Assembly: GCA_037367355.1 (NCBI GenBank)
Contig: CM074702.1
Location: forward strand, 248,001-312,000
Direction: 5' to 3'
Length of the DNA stretch: 64,000 nucleotides
DNA from: Neoscytalidium dimidiatum
Taxonomy: Eukaryota > Ascomycota > Dothideomycetes > Botryosphaeriales > Botryosphaeriaceae
This document shows, in pieces, positions 41,306-52,400 of the stretch. The notes under the pieces are model-generated. The model worked only from the letters and a program-made list of their open reading frames with translations, had not been told where the DNA came from and ran no database searches. Both the position numbers and the translations under genes were made by a program. Within the stretch, counting starts at the first letter, position 1. Each line of letters starts with the position of its first letter.

Positions 41306-44300
41306 ATGGCAGAAAGGAAACCGGATACACCTTATTCACCTTCAGAAGAAGACGCTGGCTCACCCCAGCCGTCGCCACACAATCAGCTCACAGGGCCTCT
41401 CCGTCCAGAACTACCCTCACTTCCCGAGCACAGTCAAGAATATCCAGCGCCGATGAGAGAAGAGTCGGACGTCAAAGCACCTGAACAGCTCGGCTGTCGC
41501 ACGGCTACTCACGCTGAGATATCTGCTATCTCTGATATCAAGCAATCGCCGATCGATATCAAGGTTGAGACTTCAGTAAAGCATGAGTCTTCCAAGACTT
41601 GCGATGGCTCACCTAATGGTAGTACAGAGCGGAATGACAGGAAAAGGAGTGAGTGCTGAATTGAGAAGAAACTTTTCTCTTTCTTTTTTTTTTTTTTTAG
41701 CGAAAAGGCTGATTTTACTTTGCAGGTATCGATTCTATTGACCTTGATAATGACGAGGATTACGAAGGCTACGATCCCGCCAACGATCCCCCACCCAAGG
41801 CGCCAATATACCATCACAGCTTTCCCCGCGTAAGGGAAATCGGGTCAAGGATCCCCGCTAGGGTTCTAGAAATCATACAGCGATATGGATCAGCAGATGA
41901 AGCTGTCCAACACCTTCGCGAGCAAGCCGAGGATGCCAAAGAGATCAGCAGCCCTGAGGTTGTGAAGGCCGGCGTGACCGGCGACTCCGGCACAGGAAAG
42001 TCTAGCCTCCTCAACTGTTTGCTAGGCGAAGATGACATGGCTCCTCATGTGAGTTTTTCCCCTTTCCCTCGTAGAAAGGTGAGGTAAGCAGACTGATACG
42101 TAAACAGGGAGCGGAGGGCGAGGCTTGTACTGCGGTGGTGCAAGAGTTTCGAGCACCCCACAAGTTCCAAGAAGCTGCCTACGAGTCGGTGGTCTATTTT
42201 TTCCCTATACCGGCGCAGGACAAAGCGCTAGCCGAGTGGGTAGAGGGCTTCTGGGACTGCCAGCAAGCAGATGCAGAAACGCCCGAGGAAGAGCTGGTCG
42301 AGAAGGAGGATGGATCTTCAACTGCTGTCTCCGCCTTGTTCTCACTGTTCTGCGACAGGGCCGAATGCAGTAGTCTCGATGCCACGAAAGACTTCCTCGC
42401 CACAGCGACAACCCGCGGTGATACACGCATCCTCAGCACACTCAAGGTTTGGAGAGACGAACTTCTCAGGAACCAGAGAGTTATGCATGGAAAAGTTCAT
42501 ATCACATCTGACTCACCAGGAGGATTCCGAGAAGAGATTGCGCCGTACTTGAAGCATGTCAGAAGGCGTGCTGGTTGGCGCCCTTCGCCATGGCCACTCG
42601 TTAGGATTGTCCGGTTTGTTCACCCATTTAAATGACTCGTTTCGATATACTAACGTTGTGAAGGACATTTTTCCACTCACCACTTCTCTCCAGAGGTGTG
42701 GTTCTAGCGGACCTGCCCGGAACATCGGACACGAATCAGACGCGCGTTCGGGCCGGAAGATTTTACTTGAAGAACGTCGATCACACGGTGATTGTTTCCA
42801 ACATCAGCCGCATACAGACGGATAGCAACACCCAGAGATATCTTGTCGAAGCAGTGCAGCGGATGCGGGGTCCAAGCGTCTTTATGGTTGCAACCCACTC
42901 AGATGCAAGTACTCACGCTTCCACAAACTAATCTTAGTACTAATTTGCACCAGAACCTCAATATTACTGGGCAGTACATTCGGAACGCTATCAGAAACTC
43001 CAAGGATGCAGATTCAGAAAGATTGTCTAGATTGAGGGATCGCGCTGAGGACGCCTCTCGTCGACTAAAGAAAATCGACAGTGAGATATTGGAAGAAAAA
43101 ACTCGCAAGGGAAGTGACAGGAACGTTATAAATGACTTACGGGATGAAAGAAGTGAACTGAAGTAAGACTCTCTCTTCTCGTCTGTTTTCCCTTCTTGGG
43201 TTCATGGCTGCTTTGACCTCCACGGGCTGAGCTAAGGCATGTTCTGTTGTAGGGTTCAAAGACGCAAGCTTCATGCCAAGATGGTTGAATGCTGTATCCT
43301 TATGCGAAACAACAAAGTTTCCGAAGGAATTTCCGAGAAATACTCTCACTTGATGAGAGGTACTCGCCAGCTACCTACGTTTTGCGTTTCCAACTCTGTC
43401 TACCAAGAATACGTGAATCCCGACAGCCGAGAAGAAGGAGCGGTTCCTTCGATGGGAGTTGGCGCCACAGGGATCCCCGGGCTTAGGGCTGCCCTCCTCA
43501 GCCTGCCTGCTCATCGGCAGTTCAAGGTGTTTGAGCATCACAACAACGTCAAGCTGGCTTCTCTCTTGAACAATGTTGAGATAACTTTCTCTGAAGATCT
43601 TCTCAGGAGGAAAGAAGGGCTTCAGAGAATTATTTGCGCTGTGCAAGAGGTCAGAAAACCCCAATATGTTTTCGACAGCAATATTTACCGTCAATTTAGC
43701 CAGTTTCGGAAGGAAACAAGAAAGTATTCCAAGACGTTCTACGAGATGATCTCATGCCTGTGCTCAACAGAATAAGTGAGTGCTTGAATTTGGATGACTG
43801 ACCTGTCACTAAGTATCCACCAGGGGCGAATAGACGGGAATACGGTGGAAAAGCGAAGACTAAGTTAAGTTCATGGGAATATGTAAGTGGAGATCTTAAG
43901 TTATTGAGAAATACTTGACTAATGAGCGTTCCCTTTCAGTGGCATTTCAGTAGGTTTCAAGAATTTCATGCCGAATCTAACTGTACTAACGAAGATCATC
44001 AGTGACCTACAGGGCGTTTTGCCTGCATAAGGGGCACTGGAAAACGAGAAAGGTTGGCGGACACAATTGGAACCAGGACATGCTGCAGCCTTTTGTCGAC
44101 GATATTACACCTGAGATGCGTCCCTGGGACAACTTGAGCGTGAAGCTCGCAGAAGGGTTGAAGAAGGTAGTGGCAAGGGTCTTTGATGCTCTTCACGCAG
44201 AACTCAGAGGTAATACTGATCTGGCTGCAAGCATATGTCAAAATATGCTGATAAGCTTCAAGATGCCTCTGAATCCCTCGACGAGACCACTAAACCCTTT

Positions 44301-44937
44301 TCGAACGAGTTGCGTCTGCAGCACGAATGTGCGGACGTAAAGTGCGAGGAGACTGCCGAAGAGTTTGAGAGGGAATTACTACAGTGCGTTCATCATCCAA
44401 CTTTCAACCTCGCAATATTTCCAACTCGATGTCCAAGTCCTCACATGTGTTACTAGATCCCTCAAGGCGAATATCATAACGACTGAAGATCATGAAGAAT
44501 CTTTCTTTGTCCGGGCGATGGATGATACATACGTAGAATGCGGGGCACTCGGAGGTAACTAGAAGATGATCAGACGAACTAAGCGCTCAGCTCACAACCT
44601 TGCAGGTCAAGGCTCTCATGCCAAGCGCCAGGAACTCCTCAGTGAGAGGGTCACGGAAGTAAAGCGTGGACCTTTTCAAAAGATGTTTGAAATGGCCAAG
44701 AAAGCTGCCACAAAGCTAACAGAGAACTATGCTAAAAGGTTCTCCGACGAGATCTCGAAAGTCCTTGACGACTTTCAAAGGACGTTTCTCCTCAGCTACA
44801 GGACGGACGAAGATGACCCATCCCAGCGAAGTGAAGTTCGGAAAGCGCTCCTGGCCGAGATGCCTGCTCTGAGAGCTGACCAGATTGAGGCCAGCCACCT
44901 TTTGGCCGAGTGTGCGAAATTCACCGATCTTAAGTAA
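41306..44937 (+). CDS. dynamin-like large GTPase of the nuclear GTPase SLIP-GC type
   Basis: Thirteen-exon model, 963 aa: join(41306..41648,41726..42048,42108..42613,42694..42904,42954..43162,43253..43649,43700..43775,43824..43882,43940..43949,44003..44209,44263..44383,44457..44554,44606..44937); the sum is divisible by three. The disordered N-terminus is followed by the P-loop GVTGDSGTGKSSLLNCLLG (about residue 200), switch residues, DLPGTSDTNQTR and a FMVATHSD-like G4 region. A coiled coil follows (SERLSRLRDRAEDASRRLKK split by introns), then a long helical C-terminus with TYRAFCLHKGHW. Notable splice features: a GC-AG intron (42905-42953), a 10-nt microexon (43940-43949) and a 50-nt intron at 43650-43699 with a weak GTCAGA donor, needed to keep frame with PVSEGNKKVFQDVLRDDLMPV. 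Function in fungi is unknown. A 15-nt T run precedes exon 2. Confidence 0.8.
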
Positions 44938-45993
44938 AGTTAGGTTGACCGCCAGAACTTCGATTCTACTGCGGCAGTTGACGGCTTTTCCTTACTTCTC
45001 AAAATCATTTTCTGCAGATGATGGTCACCGCCTGTGCTCCTTCGATTACCTCGACTTGACCAATTGGCATTTCTTTGGCTGGTATTGAAGGGCTTTGATT
45101 TATTTCCCGGGTGCTTGATTTGGCGCTTAAAAGTGACTTCAGATTGGCAGGTTGGAGATGGGCCGGCGGGTGATTAATCTAAAAGGGGTGACAGTTGCGG
45201 AGGTGAAATATGGAGGGCAAGTTACTTATGAAAGGAGGAGTTTGACAAAAACAAATTGGAATTCTGAACTTTCATGGCAGTTAAACCATTCGTCCTGCGT
45301 ATGTCCCTTGCATGTGACTACAGTTCTACATTCACGATTGCTTTCACTCTACATGCTACGAGGAGAAAAGAAAAAATGAATTCCCATAGAAATGGCAATA
45401 CTCCTTTTGCGCAGGTGAGTCATTCTTAAAGCTACGGTTATAACGAGATATAAATGTAGCAGCATTTAAACTTTTGTTGGCGTATGACGTAAAGGTACCG
45501 ACTTTCCCATGCGCACCTTGATTGTAAGCTTTACGATTGCCTGAAACCATAAAAAAATAAATGAATATAAGTATGAGTTCTTGCTATATTGGAGCAATTC
45601 TATTAAGTTGGAGCAGTCGTCGTCGAGTGCCATTCGTTACGCATACATCCAGAGGATTCCTCAACCTCCTGACGCGGACATGAAAAAAATCTTCAGAATT
45701 TCCGCCAGAGTCATTTACGTCAAATTTGTTAATTCCTTTTCCAAAATGTCTCGAGCCAGCCCGTGAGAGACTGGGACCTGGAAAGAACGGTATCCAGTCT
45801 CGGTTCCTGGGACCAGATCGAGTTTTGACCAACACCACCCAACCTCTGCCAACAGGCAGGTGGAGTTCCAGTCAAAGACTTATAAAAACCACTTCCTCTC
45901 TCACATCGCCAAACTATACCTCCGAATGAACAAAAATCAGATTGACCAGCAACCATCAAGTACTTAAAGGGAAAAACAGAAAACGTTCCCATC
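44938..45993. other. intergenic, AT-rich
   Basis: 1.06 kb with only short, motif-free ORFs. A TATAAAAA at 45881-45888 lies upstream of the next small gene. Confidence 0.5.
45881..45888 (+). promoter_or_regulatory. TATA box
   Basis: TATAAAAA about 106 nt upstream of ATG 45994, followed by a CT-rich stretch as often seen at fungal transcription starts. Confidence 0.4.
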
Positions 45994-46628
45994 ATGCCGT
46001 ACGCACCTCGTAGCTTTATGTGGATTACTGGTAAGCATCATCAAGTCTTGAAAAGATAAAAGTGGTCCCAAATTGCGGGTCTATGTCTGCTAAAAAGACG
46101 ACATCGTGTGTAGCTATCGGGACCTTCTACAGCCTGACAAGGCTCGTCCTGGACATGGAAAATATGGAGGATCGCGTCAAGGGGATTGAGCACGGCGTCG
46201 ACAAGAGCCAGATATCCGCGGCCGCAGCGGTGACACGCCAAAACAGGGTCGTTAGCGGTGGTGAGGTCAAAGAAGAGATTGCAAAGGACAATGGTGGTGG
46301 AATAAGGCCGGGCTTCGAGGGAGCTGCAGGACCTGGTACCCCGGAAGCTTGCTGCTCTTTAAAGACATGCGGGAAGGATGTTCGGAACATGGAAGTCGGG
46401 GCTGGAAGAGAAACCGGTCCTCCAAAACCGGCTGTGGGCAGAAGAGCGCTTGCGGTCAAAGCTGCGATCAAGGACGAAGAAGCGGTGCAGCTCTCTTCAC
46501 AAGCAACGACTAAGGAAGGGCCAGCTCGAAGAACAACATTCTCATCGCAGATGTTGGAGATATGTAAAACTTATCAGAGGGGGCGAGAAGATGTGATAGG
46601 AAGTCCGTTTTGGAATTTGAATATATAA
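45994..46628 (+). CDS. small orphan protein
   Basis: Model join(45994..46030,46114..46628), 183 aa, intron GTAAGC...GTGTAG (83 nt, weak branch site). The N-terminus MPYAPRSFMWITAIGTFYSL is mildly hydrophobic and could be a signal or anchor. Then come LVLDMENMEDRVKGIEHGVD, an Ala-rich tract and a Lys/Thr-rich disordered rest. It has no recognised domain. Support comes from the TATA box, the splice signals and a 188-codon frame open in the right phase; against it, composition is unremarkable. It may be a lineage-specific gene. Confidence 0.4.
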
Positions 46629-46793
46629 TGAAATGTATTTCCAAGAGGTAGAAGAGCCGAAGGGACTTATACTGACATAATACACTCTAGACAGAGCTGT
46701 AGATGATTTCAATTATATTGATATGGATTTCGATACTCTCCCTCCTGTTTTCGCTATTTTACATCATATATGCTCCCAAAGTCCCGCTCATGC

Positions 46794-47951
46794 TTAGCTG
46801 AAGAACTTCGGGAACAACATCGGGGTGTTCTTCTTCCACTCCTGGTAGTCCTTGCGGTCTCCGTACCTCTTATCGTACTTGTTCTCGCTGAGCGGAATAC
46901 CCGAGACCTGCCACGAAAAGTACCAGGTTAGCAACACGCCTCCACACAATCCAAGACACGTGAGTCAACATACCTTCAGCAACAAAAAAGCCACGAACGC
47001 CGGGCTCGCCGCGCACATGCTCGCCGCGCCCAACTTGCTCAGCAACCCCGTCCCGAGCCCCAGCCCGCTCAAGCCCGTCGAACTCGCAACGATCCCGCTC
47101 GCGGCAACCGCGATGCCGCTCCACAACGTGATCTCGCCAAAGTAATTCGGATGCCTACTCTTGCCCCACAGGCCGCTAGTGATGAAGTCCTCCTCGTGCT
47201 TCTTCTCCTTCTTCTCCTCCATCCACCTGCTCTTCTGGCGGTCGGCGGCGGCCTCGAACACGATGCCGAAGACGTACAGGGCGAGGCCGACGACGTCCGT
47301 CAGGACGAGGGGCCCGAGCGCGGCGAAGGAGGCGGCCGGCAGCGAGTTGAGCAGGACGACGGGCAGGGCGCACAGCGAGACCCACGTCGCCTGCGCCATG
47401 AAGGCGCCGAAGAACTTGGGCGGCGACACGCGGATCTGGTCGAAGCGCGAGTCCTGGCCGTTCTCGGCCGTGATGCGTTGGAAGAGGAAGGAGCCCACTT
47501 TGTTCGTCAGCTGGAAACCAATTTTTACCTCCGGTTTTTATTTTCTTTTCTCTCTCTCTCTCTCTCTCCCCTTGTTCTATATGCGGAGAGTTTGAGGGAG
47601 AAAGGAAAGGGGGGTGCCAAACGTACGTCTGATCGCCCACACGCCCACCGCCGCGCTCAGCGCCAGCTGCCGCCAGTTCTGCGTCCGCAGCACCTCCGCC
47701 AGCAGGCCAGCCGTGCCCAGCGTGCCCGCCGCGTACCGCGCCCGCAGCACCGGCAGCACCAGGCTCGCGCCGGTGCAGGCGAGGTAGGTCAGGCTGCCGC
47801 TGGCGTCGTAGAAGCGCTCGCTCTTGACGGCGATGGACGGCACGGCGACGGCGGCCTGGATGCCGTATGCCAGCGCGAGGGTCGGGACGAGGGTGCGCAG
47901 GAGCGGCGTTTTGAATGCCGTGGCATGCAGGAGGGTGGGGAGAAGCGGCAT
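46794..47951 (-). CDS. DUF1295 (steroid 5-alpha-reductase-like) membrane protein
   Basis: Exons on the complement: 47628..47951, 46974..47510, 46794..46907 (324 aa when read through). The last intron is canonical (GTATGT, branch GCTAAC, GGCAG). Several hydrophobic segments are present. The DUF1295 hallmarks are VWAIR-LTNKVGSFLFQRI, a PPKFFGAFMAQATWV helix, and the C-terminal SGLWGKSRHPNYFGEITLWSGI box that defines this isoprenylcysteine methyltransferase/5-alpha-reductase-like fold. The tail is SGIPLSENKYDKRYGD...EWKKNTPMLFPKFFS. The first intron (about 47511-47627) holds a (GA)n repeat; its canonical GT donor is one base away from the frame required by WAIR|LTNK, so this joint is doubtful. 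The family is thought to be a membrane oxidoreductase; the substrate is unknown. Confidence 0.8.
47549..47568 (+). repeat. (TC)n microsatellite in intron 1 of the DUF1295 gene
   Basis: About ten TC dinucleotides (GA on the coding strand) inside the first intron, near the unusual splice joint. Confidence 0.9.
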
Positions 47952-49070
47952 CTTGAATCTGGACCACGAATTCGAAGACCTGGCGGAGGGAAGGAAAGAG
48001 GGCGAGGTGGGAGACTGAAGACGAGCTCGGGGAGCCCGCAAGCAGCGAAATGCGGTGCGATATCTGGGCTATGAAGCTGTGTGGCTGCGGCGTAGCTATA
48101 CTAACGGACTTGTGCACATCAAAACTGCTGGTGCCTGCTCAGTCAAGAGCTCCCGCAAGCTGTACGCCTTATATTTGCTTCCTCCTCGTGTCGCCGGACA
48201 GTTTGAAAGTCCGAGCTGGCGCTTGTGCTGGAGAGTGATGATTCAATGGCTCGTTGTTGGTGCGAATGTAGGGCCATGTGGGCCAGGGCGATGGGGATCC
48301 TTCACGCGCATTTCTGGGAGGATGACTTTGTGCTGGGATCGGAGCGACCGCTTGCGGATCGATATTGTCATAACGCGCCGGACGCGGAGGTCCGACTGCC
48401 CGAGCCTTCGGATATCGTCGGGTCCTTGCCTCGCGGGCCGTTGCGGACCAATGATGTGACGGATTTAGCTATATCGTAATGCACGGCCCTCGATGGGAAG
48501 TAGAGGGAGCCGTCCGGAGGTAAGTGTGAGAGACGTCTACGTGCTCTGACGTCCACACGATTGCTTCAACACCTAACAGCAGGGCCATAGAACAACATCT
48601 GCGTGACAAATCCCTGTGCAGCTGCTCTCTTCTACAGAAGCGGTAGTACACTGGCCAACCAAGCTTGGCAGGGTCCAAATGTGGCTGCTAGATACCCGAA
48701 TTAGATAACGCGGCCTGAGTTTCTCCTGAATCAGTGTACCCCTCGCAAGATTGGTCAAGACTTTTAAGCCTCCGCTAGAATTTGGCGGAGGGCTTTTTTA
48801 TCCATTATCACTATAGACTTTTGGAAGCCTGCTGGCATATTCCAAGAATCAATATGTGCAAGGTTTGGCAGTAGGGCCGTGTCCAACAGAATGAACTCTT
48901 ATCCAAACCGTGAACTCCAATGTGGGCATCCTCCCATCAACAATGTTCATGCTTTTAACCATAAGTGGCGAGATTATTGACCGATCATGACGCCAATAAC
49001 CTTATCCAGCCTCATCAAATCATTCGTCCGTAGCTTACCCGATGGTGCGGACAAGGGGTTCTTCGGTCCT
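47952..49070. other. intergenic
   Basis: 1.1 kb with no supported gene. It contains an inverted repeat followed by T residues at about 48766-48797. Confidence 0.5.
48766..48797 (+). repeat. GC-rich hairpin followed by a T run
   Basis: Arms AAGCCTCCGC and GCGGAGGGCTT around a loop of about nine bases pair with one bulged base, and a T run follows directly. It looks like a bacterial intrinsic terminator or a Pol III end, but I found no A/B-box gene upstream. Confidence 0.5.
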
Positions 49071-50168
49071 TCACCGGCGATCAGGCATCTGGTGTTGCCT
49101 TCGGAGATACTCCTTCTGTACGAAAGACGCCTCGTTAGAAAGCAACCGTTGTTTTGCGTCCCATTGGCACCCAAGACTCACCTCGCTTAGCATACCTGAC
49201 AATCGGCCGTTCTCCTCCACCACCTTGCGAATCTCCTCGTGCACATTGCCCTCTAGCCGCACCACCGTGTTCTTCGGCAGCCACCGCAGGATGTGGAATG
49301 CGTTCGCGTAGACGTTCGTCGTGCTGGATGGGACGTGGCGCTCTTCGGGGAACATATCCGGCAAGCTGATCGTAAATGTCTTCAACCCCCAGCAATACCG
49401 TAGACCGAGGCGCACCAAGTCGGCGAACCCTTCTAGAATGTCGTGGTGTGTGGGGATAGCAAGCCTGACATGCTTGATCAGACTGCGGCTGCGCTGGTGG
49501 AGCTGCGATAGCGTGCAGAGGGCGCTCGGCAGGTGCAGGACGAGCTCGTTATCCGAGTACAACACGGGCCGGGCTTCGCGGTAGATGAGCTGAGAGACGC
49601 ACAGGAGGGCTGGGACGAGCGGATCGGTATTGAGGCCCTGGTTGCCATTCGGCAGCTGCTTTCTGAAGTCAGAGCGGCGCGCGGGGATGTGGCGGCGAGC
49701 CTCGTCGCGCAGTGGCTGTGGGTCTGGTACGGCGATGGCTAAAGGCAGGGGAGCTTCAGAAGCGTCCGAGTCGTCGGATTCGGACGTGTCCCAGACGAAA
49801 TCGCCGCTTTGCTTCTGTGTTTCTTTCTCCGACGGACGCGGCATGTGAAGGAGGATGGGCTTCGGGCGGGAGAGGGCCATGCGGTAGATTTCGAGGCGGA
49901 GTTCTGGTCGAATTCGTTAACTGCGGCGACTCGGTGGCGTGCACTGCCAGCGCGGCTCACCTGATGGAAGTTCCATGAAGGGGAAGTAGTCCTTCTTCTG
50001 GCGCAGCTCTGTCCGGGCCTCGCGCAGAGGCGTTCCGCTTGCAGCGTCGGCCATGATGGGCTTGGATGCGGCGCTGGCGGATTCCGGGCGTGGAGTGACG
50101 GTGGGTCGGACGGACTGAACAGGAACTGGCACAGACTCGCCCGCGGCAGGGGATTCTTGGGCGGACAT
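49071..50168 (-). CDS. 2EXR-like domain protein, unknown function
   Basis: Model complement(49071..49115,49182..49903,49961..50168), 324 aa. Introns are GTGAGC...CCAG (57 nt) and GTGAGT, branch TTCTAACG, TACAG (66 nt, no stop, so the unspliced frame is also open). The disordered head MSAQESPAAGESVPVPVQSV leads to PFMELPSELRLEIYRMAL across the first intron. This is the F-box-resembling start of the 2EXR/DUF3669-type proteins abundant in Pezizomycotina. Typical later pieces are ALLCVSQLIYREARPVLYS, HVRLAI, LKTFTISLPD and VRLEGNVHEEI. A DTSESDDSDASEA acidic patch sits in an insert. Function not known. The second intron was accepted for its perfect branch site. Confidence 0.7.
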
Positions 50169-50894
50169 CAGGCTTGGGAGCTAGTGATGCTGGAGTGGGA
50201 TGGTGGGGGAAATTTCAGCAGGCGAGCAGCGCGGTTATGGGAGGGCTGTGCCAAAAACAGGGCCGAGGACGGGTGCAGGACGGTCGAGGGCTGGCTGGCC
50301 GGGCGCGGGGAATTGATGTCAAGGCGCCGCGGATCCGCACGTCGCAGAGCCCCGGGGCGGAGGAGCCCTACGAGAATTATCCGCTCCCAAATCCCATTCG
50401 CTCCACGCCTGCACCTCCACGCCTTATATCGTATGATCTCGAGTCAAAGCACCCCGGAAGTTTATCTTGGGCCCGTGGAGTGGACTGACTACGAGCTTAT
50501 CTGCACCTCATCCGCCTTTCGCGTGCCTCGCCTCGTGGCAACAAAGCAACGGAGTCCCCGCAAACGCGGAGTCCCTGGCGTGACGATTCGGCTGATGCTC
50601 CTCGAGAGTCTTCATGCATGCCGCCCGCCCTCGAACCTGTCCGCCCCGCTGGCTCCCCACGCGTTCGGACTGACTTGCAGTGCCCAGCCGCGAGACAAAC
50701 TATTGCCACGTGCGTGCACGTGGAGGCACTCGGACTCGGAGGTTGACGGGAAATCACTGCCGCAATTATTCACTCCAGCTCGTCGGGATAACCATTAATT
50801 CCAGCGCTACCATGTGCATCTGATGCGACCGTCTGCTATTCCATCCACTACTTTTCGCCGCTCGTACAATCGACCCGTCGCTCCTCGAGACCGC
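50169..50894. other. intergenic
   Basis: 726 bp between the 2EXR-like start and the SOD2 stop, GC-rich; overlapping frames lack support. Confidence 0.5.
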
Positions 50895-51803
50895 TTACTT
50901 GAAGCGCTTCTCGGCCGCCTTCCAGTTGATGACCTCCCAGATGGCCTTGAAGTACTCAGCCTTCCTGTTCTGGTACTGAAGATAGTAGGCGTGCTCCCAC
51001 GCATCGACGCCGAGAATCGGGCGGAACTGGCCGACAACCGGGTCCTGGTTCTGGTAGGTCTTGATACCAATGTTGCCGGTCTGGACGTCCTGGACGAGCC
51101 ATGCCCAGCCACTGCCCTGGATGCCGGCGAGGGCGGTGTTGAACTTCTCCTTGAAGGCTTCGAAGCTGCCGTAGCTCTCGTTGATGGCCTTGGACAGAGC
51201 GCCCGACGGAGGCTCACCACCGCCCTGCGACTTGGGAGCAAGGTTCTCCCAGAAGAGAGTGTGGTTGATGTGACCGCCTAGAGGAGCAATTCGTCAGTGT
51301 TTGTTCGTCAGTCATCCAGCTTCCAGAAGGCGTGATTGGCTTCGAGCAGATCTGTGCGCAATCAATCCCCACTCCGCTCGCCCCGGGTTCTGGACTCTGT
51401 GCCTTACTAACCTCCATGGAAGTTGATGAGCGGCTGCAGGGCAATTTGAGCCGCAATGTCATCCTTCGCCTTAGCCTCGGCCAGCTGCTCGGAGAAGTTG
51501 TTGTACGAGGTCACGTAGGTGTTGTGGTGGTTCTTGTGGTGAAGCTCCATGATCTTGCCGGACACGGCCGGCTCCAGCGCGCCATAGTCATCTGCATTCG
51601 ACGATGCGTCAATTCAATGCTCGAACGGGGCCAGTTGGCAAGACGGAGGAGCTGAGTATGGAGGGCTTACAGGCGAGGTCGGGCAGGGTGGCCTTGGTGC
51701 GCACGAAGCTGGTGCCAGCGAGACCAGCACGGCGGGAGGTGGCCGAGCTAGCAGCGCGCAGGGCAGAGCGAGCAGTGGAGTTGCGGAGCAGAGTAGCCGA
51801 CAT
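50895..51803 (-). CDS. SOD2: mitochondrial manganese superoxide dismutase
   Basis: Model complement(50895..51277,51412..51591,51671..51803), 231 aa; introns GTAAGC...TGCAG and GTTAGT...TCTAG. The presequence MSATLLRNSTARSALRAASS (Arg/Ser/Ala-rich) is followed by the mature start ATLPDLAYDYGALEPAVSG. Metal ligands: His in IMELHHKNHHNTYV (first and second), Asp and His in DAWEHAYYLQYQN. The N-terminal half joins INFHGGGHINHTLFWENL across intron 2. C-terminus VINWKAAEKRFK. It converts superoxide to hydrogen peroxide in the matrix. It is divergent (597 bp) from a siderophore-type acyltransferase, so iron and oxidative stress control may meet in this interval. Confidence 0.97.
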
Positions 51804-52400
51804 TGTGGATTGGAGTGTTGCGTGGAGGATGATGGATGGAGGAGGTGCAGAGGAGGGAGTCGAGGGTGGGCAAGCTCTAGAAGTTCTGTTGTGCTCGGTC
51901 GCTCGGACGGAAGCTCTGCTTCTGAAGCTATGATGACTTCAGAGCTCGGCGGCCGAAACACGGCGAAGCGCGAGGGCTGCGGTCGGCGGGGCCCAGCCGA
52001 AAAATGGGCGGCGCCCTGTGCCGGTGGCAGCCCTCGGGCCTCTGCGGGTCACTGCAGGCCTCTGCGCTTGCGGAGACGTCATCGGCAGCAGGCCCAGCCA
52101 ACCCCACAGCGGATAAATCATGTGTCAGCCTGAACAGAACAAAATATCTACGCTGCCACGCGCCCAGTGCCGCGCTGTCCAAGAGCATTGCCGCCTCACG
52201 CCATCTAGTCTGACACGCTAAGAGCCCCAGGCGACAAAATTTTAGGGACCACGGGGGGGAATAGATAGACACCGCACACCGGTGGGATAGCCAACTTAAA
52301 AAGGAATGCAAGCCTGCTACTCGTCCAGGCACCTGGTCTCAACGCTCGCTTCGACGCTGCTCTCCGCTCTTCCATCCAACCCCGCGCCGGAGCTTGAACC
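51804..52400. other. divergent promoter region SOD2 / acyltransferase
   Basis: 597 bp with a GATAA-type element near 52112 (GCGGATAAATC). Several short frames overlap but are not supported. No other site identified. Confidence 0.45.

Noticed and set aside
47176..48117. 313-codon frame on - across the DUF1295 gene
   Set aside because: Out of frame with the conserved RHPNYFGE box; it is the frame produced by the canonical but wrong splice.
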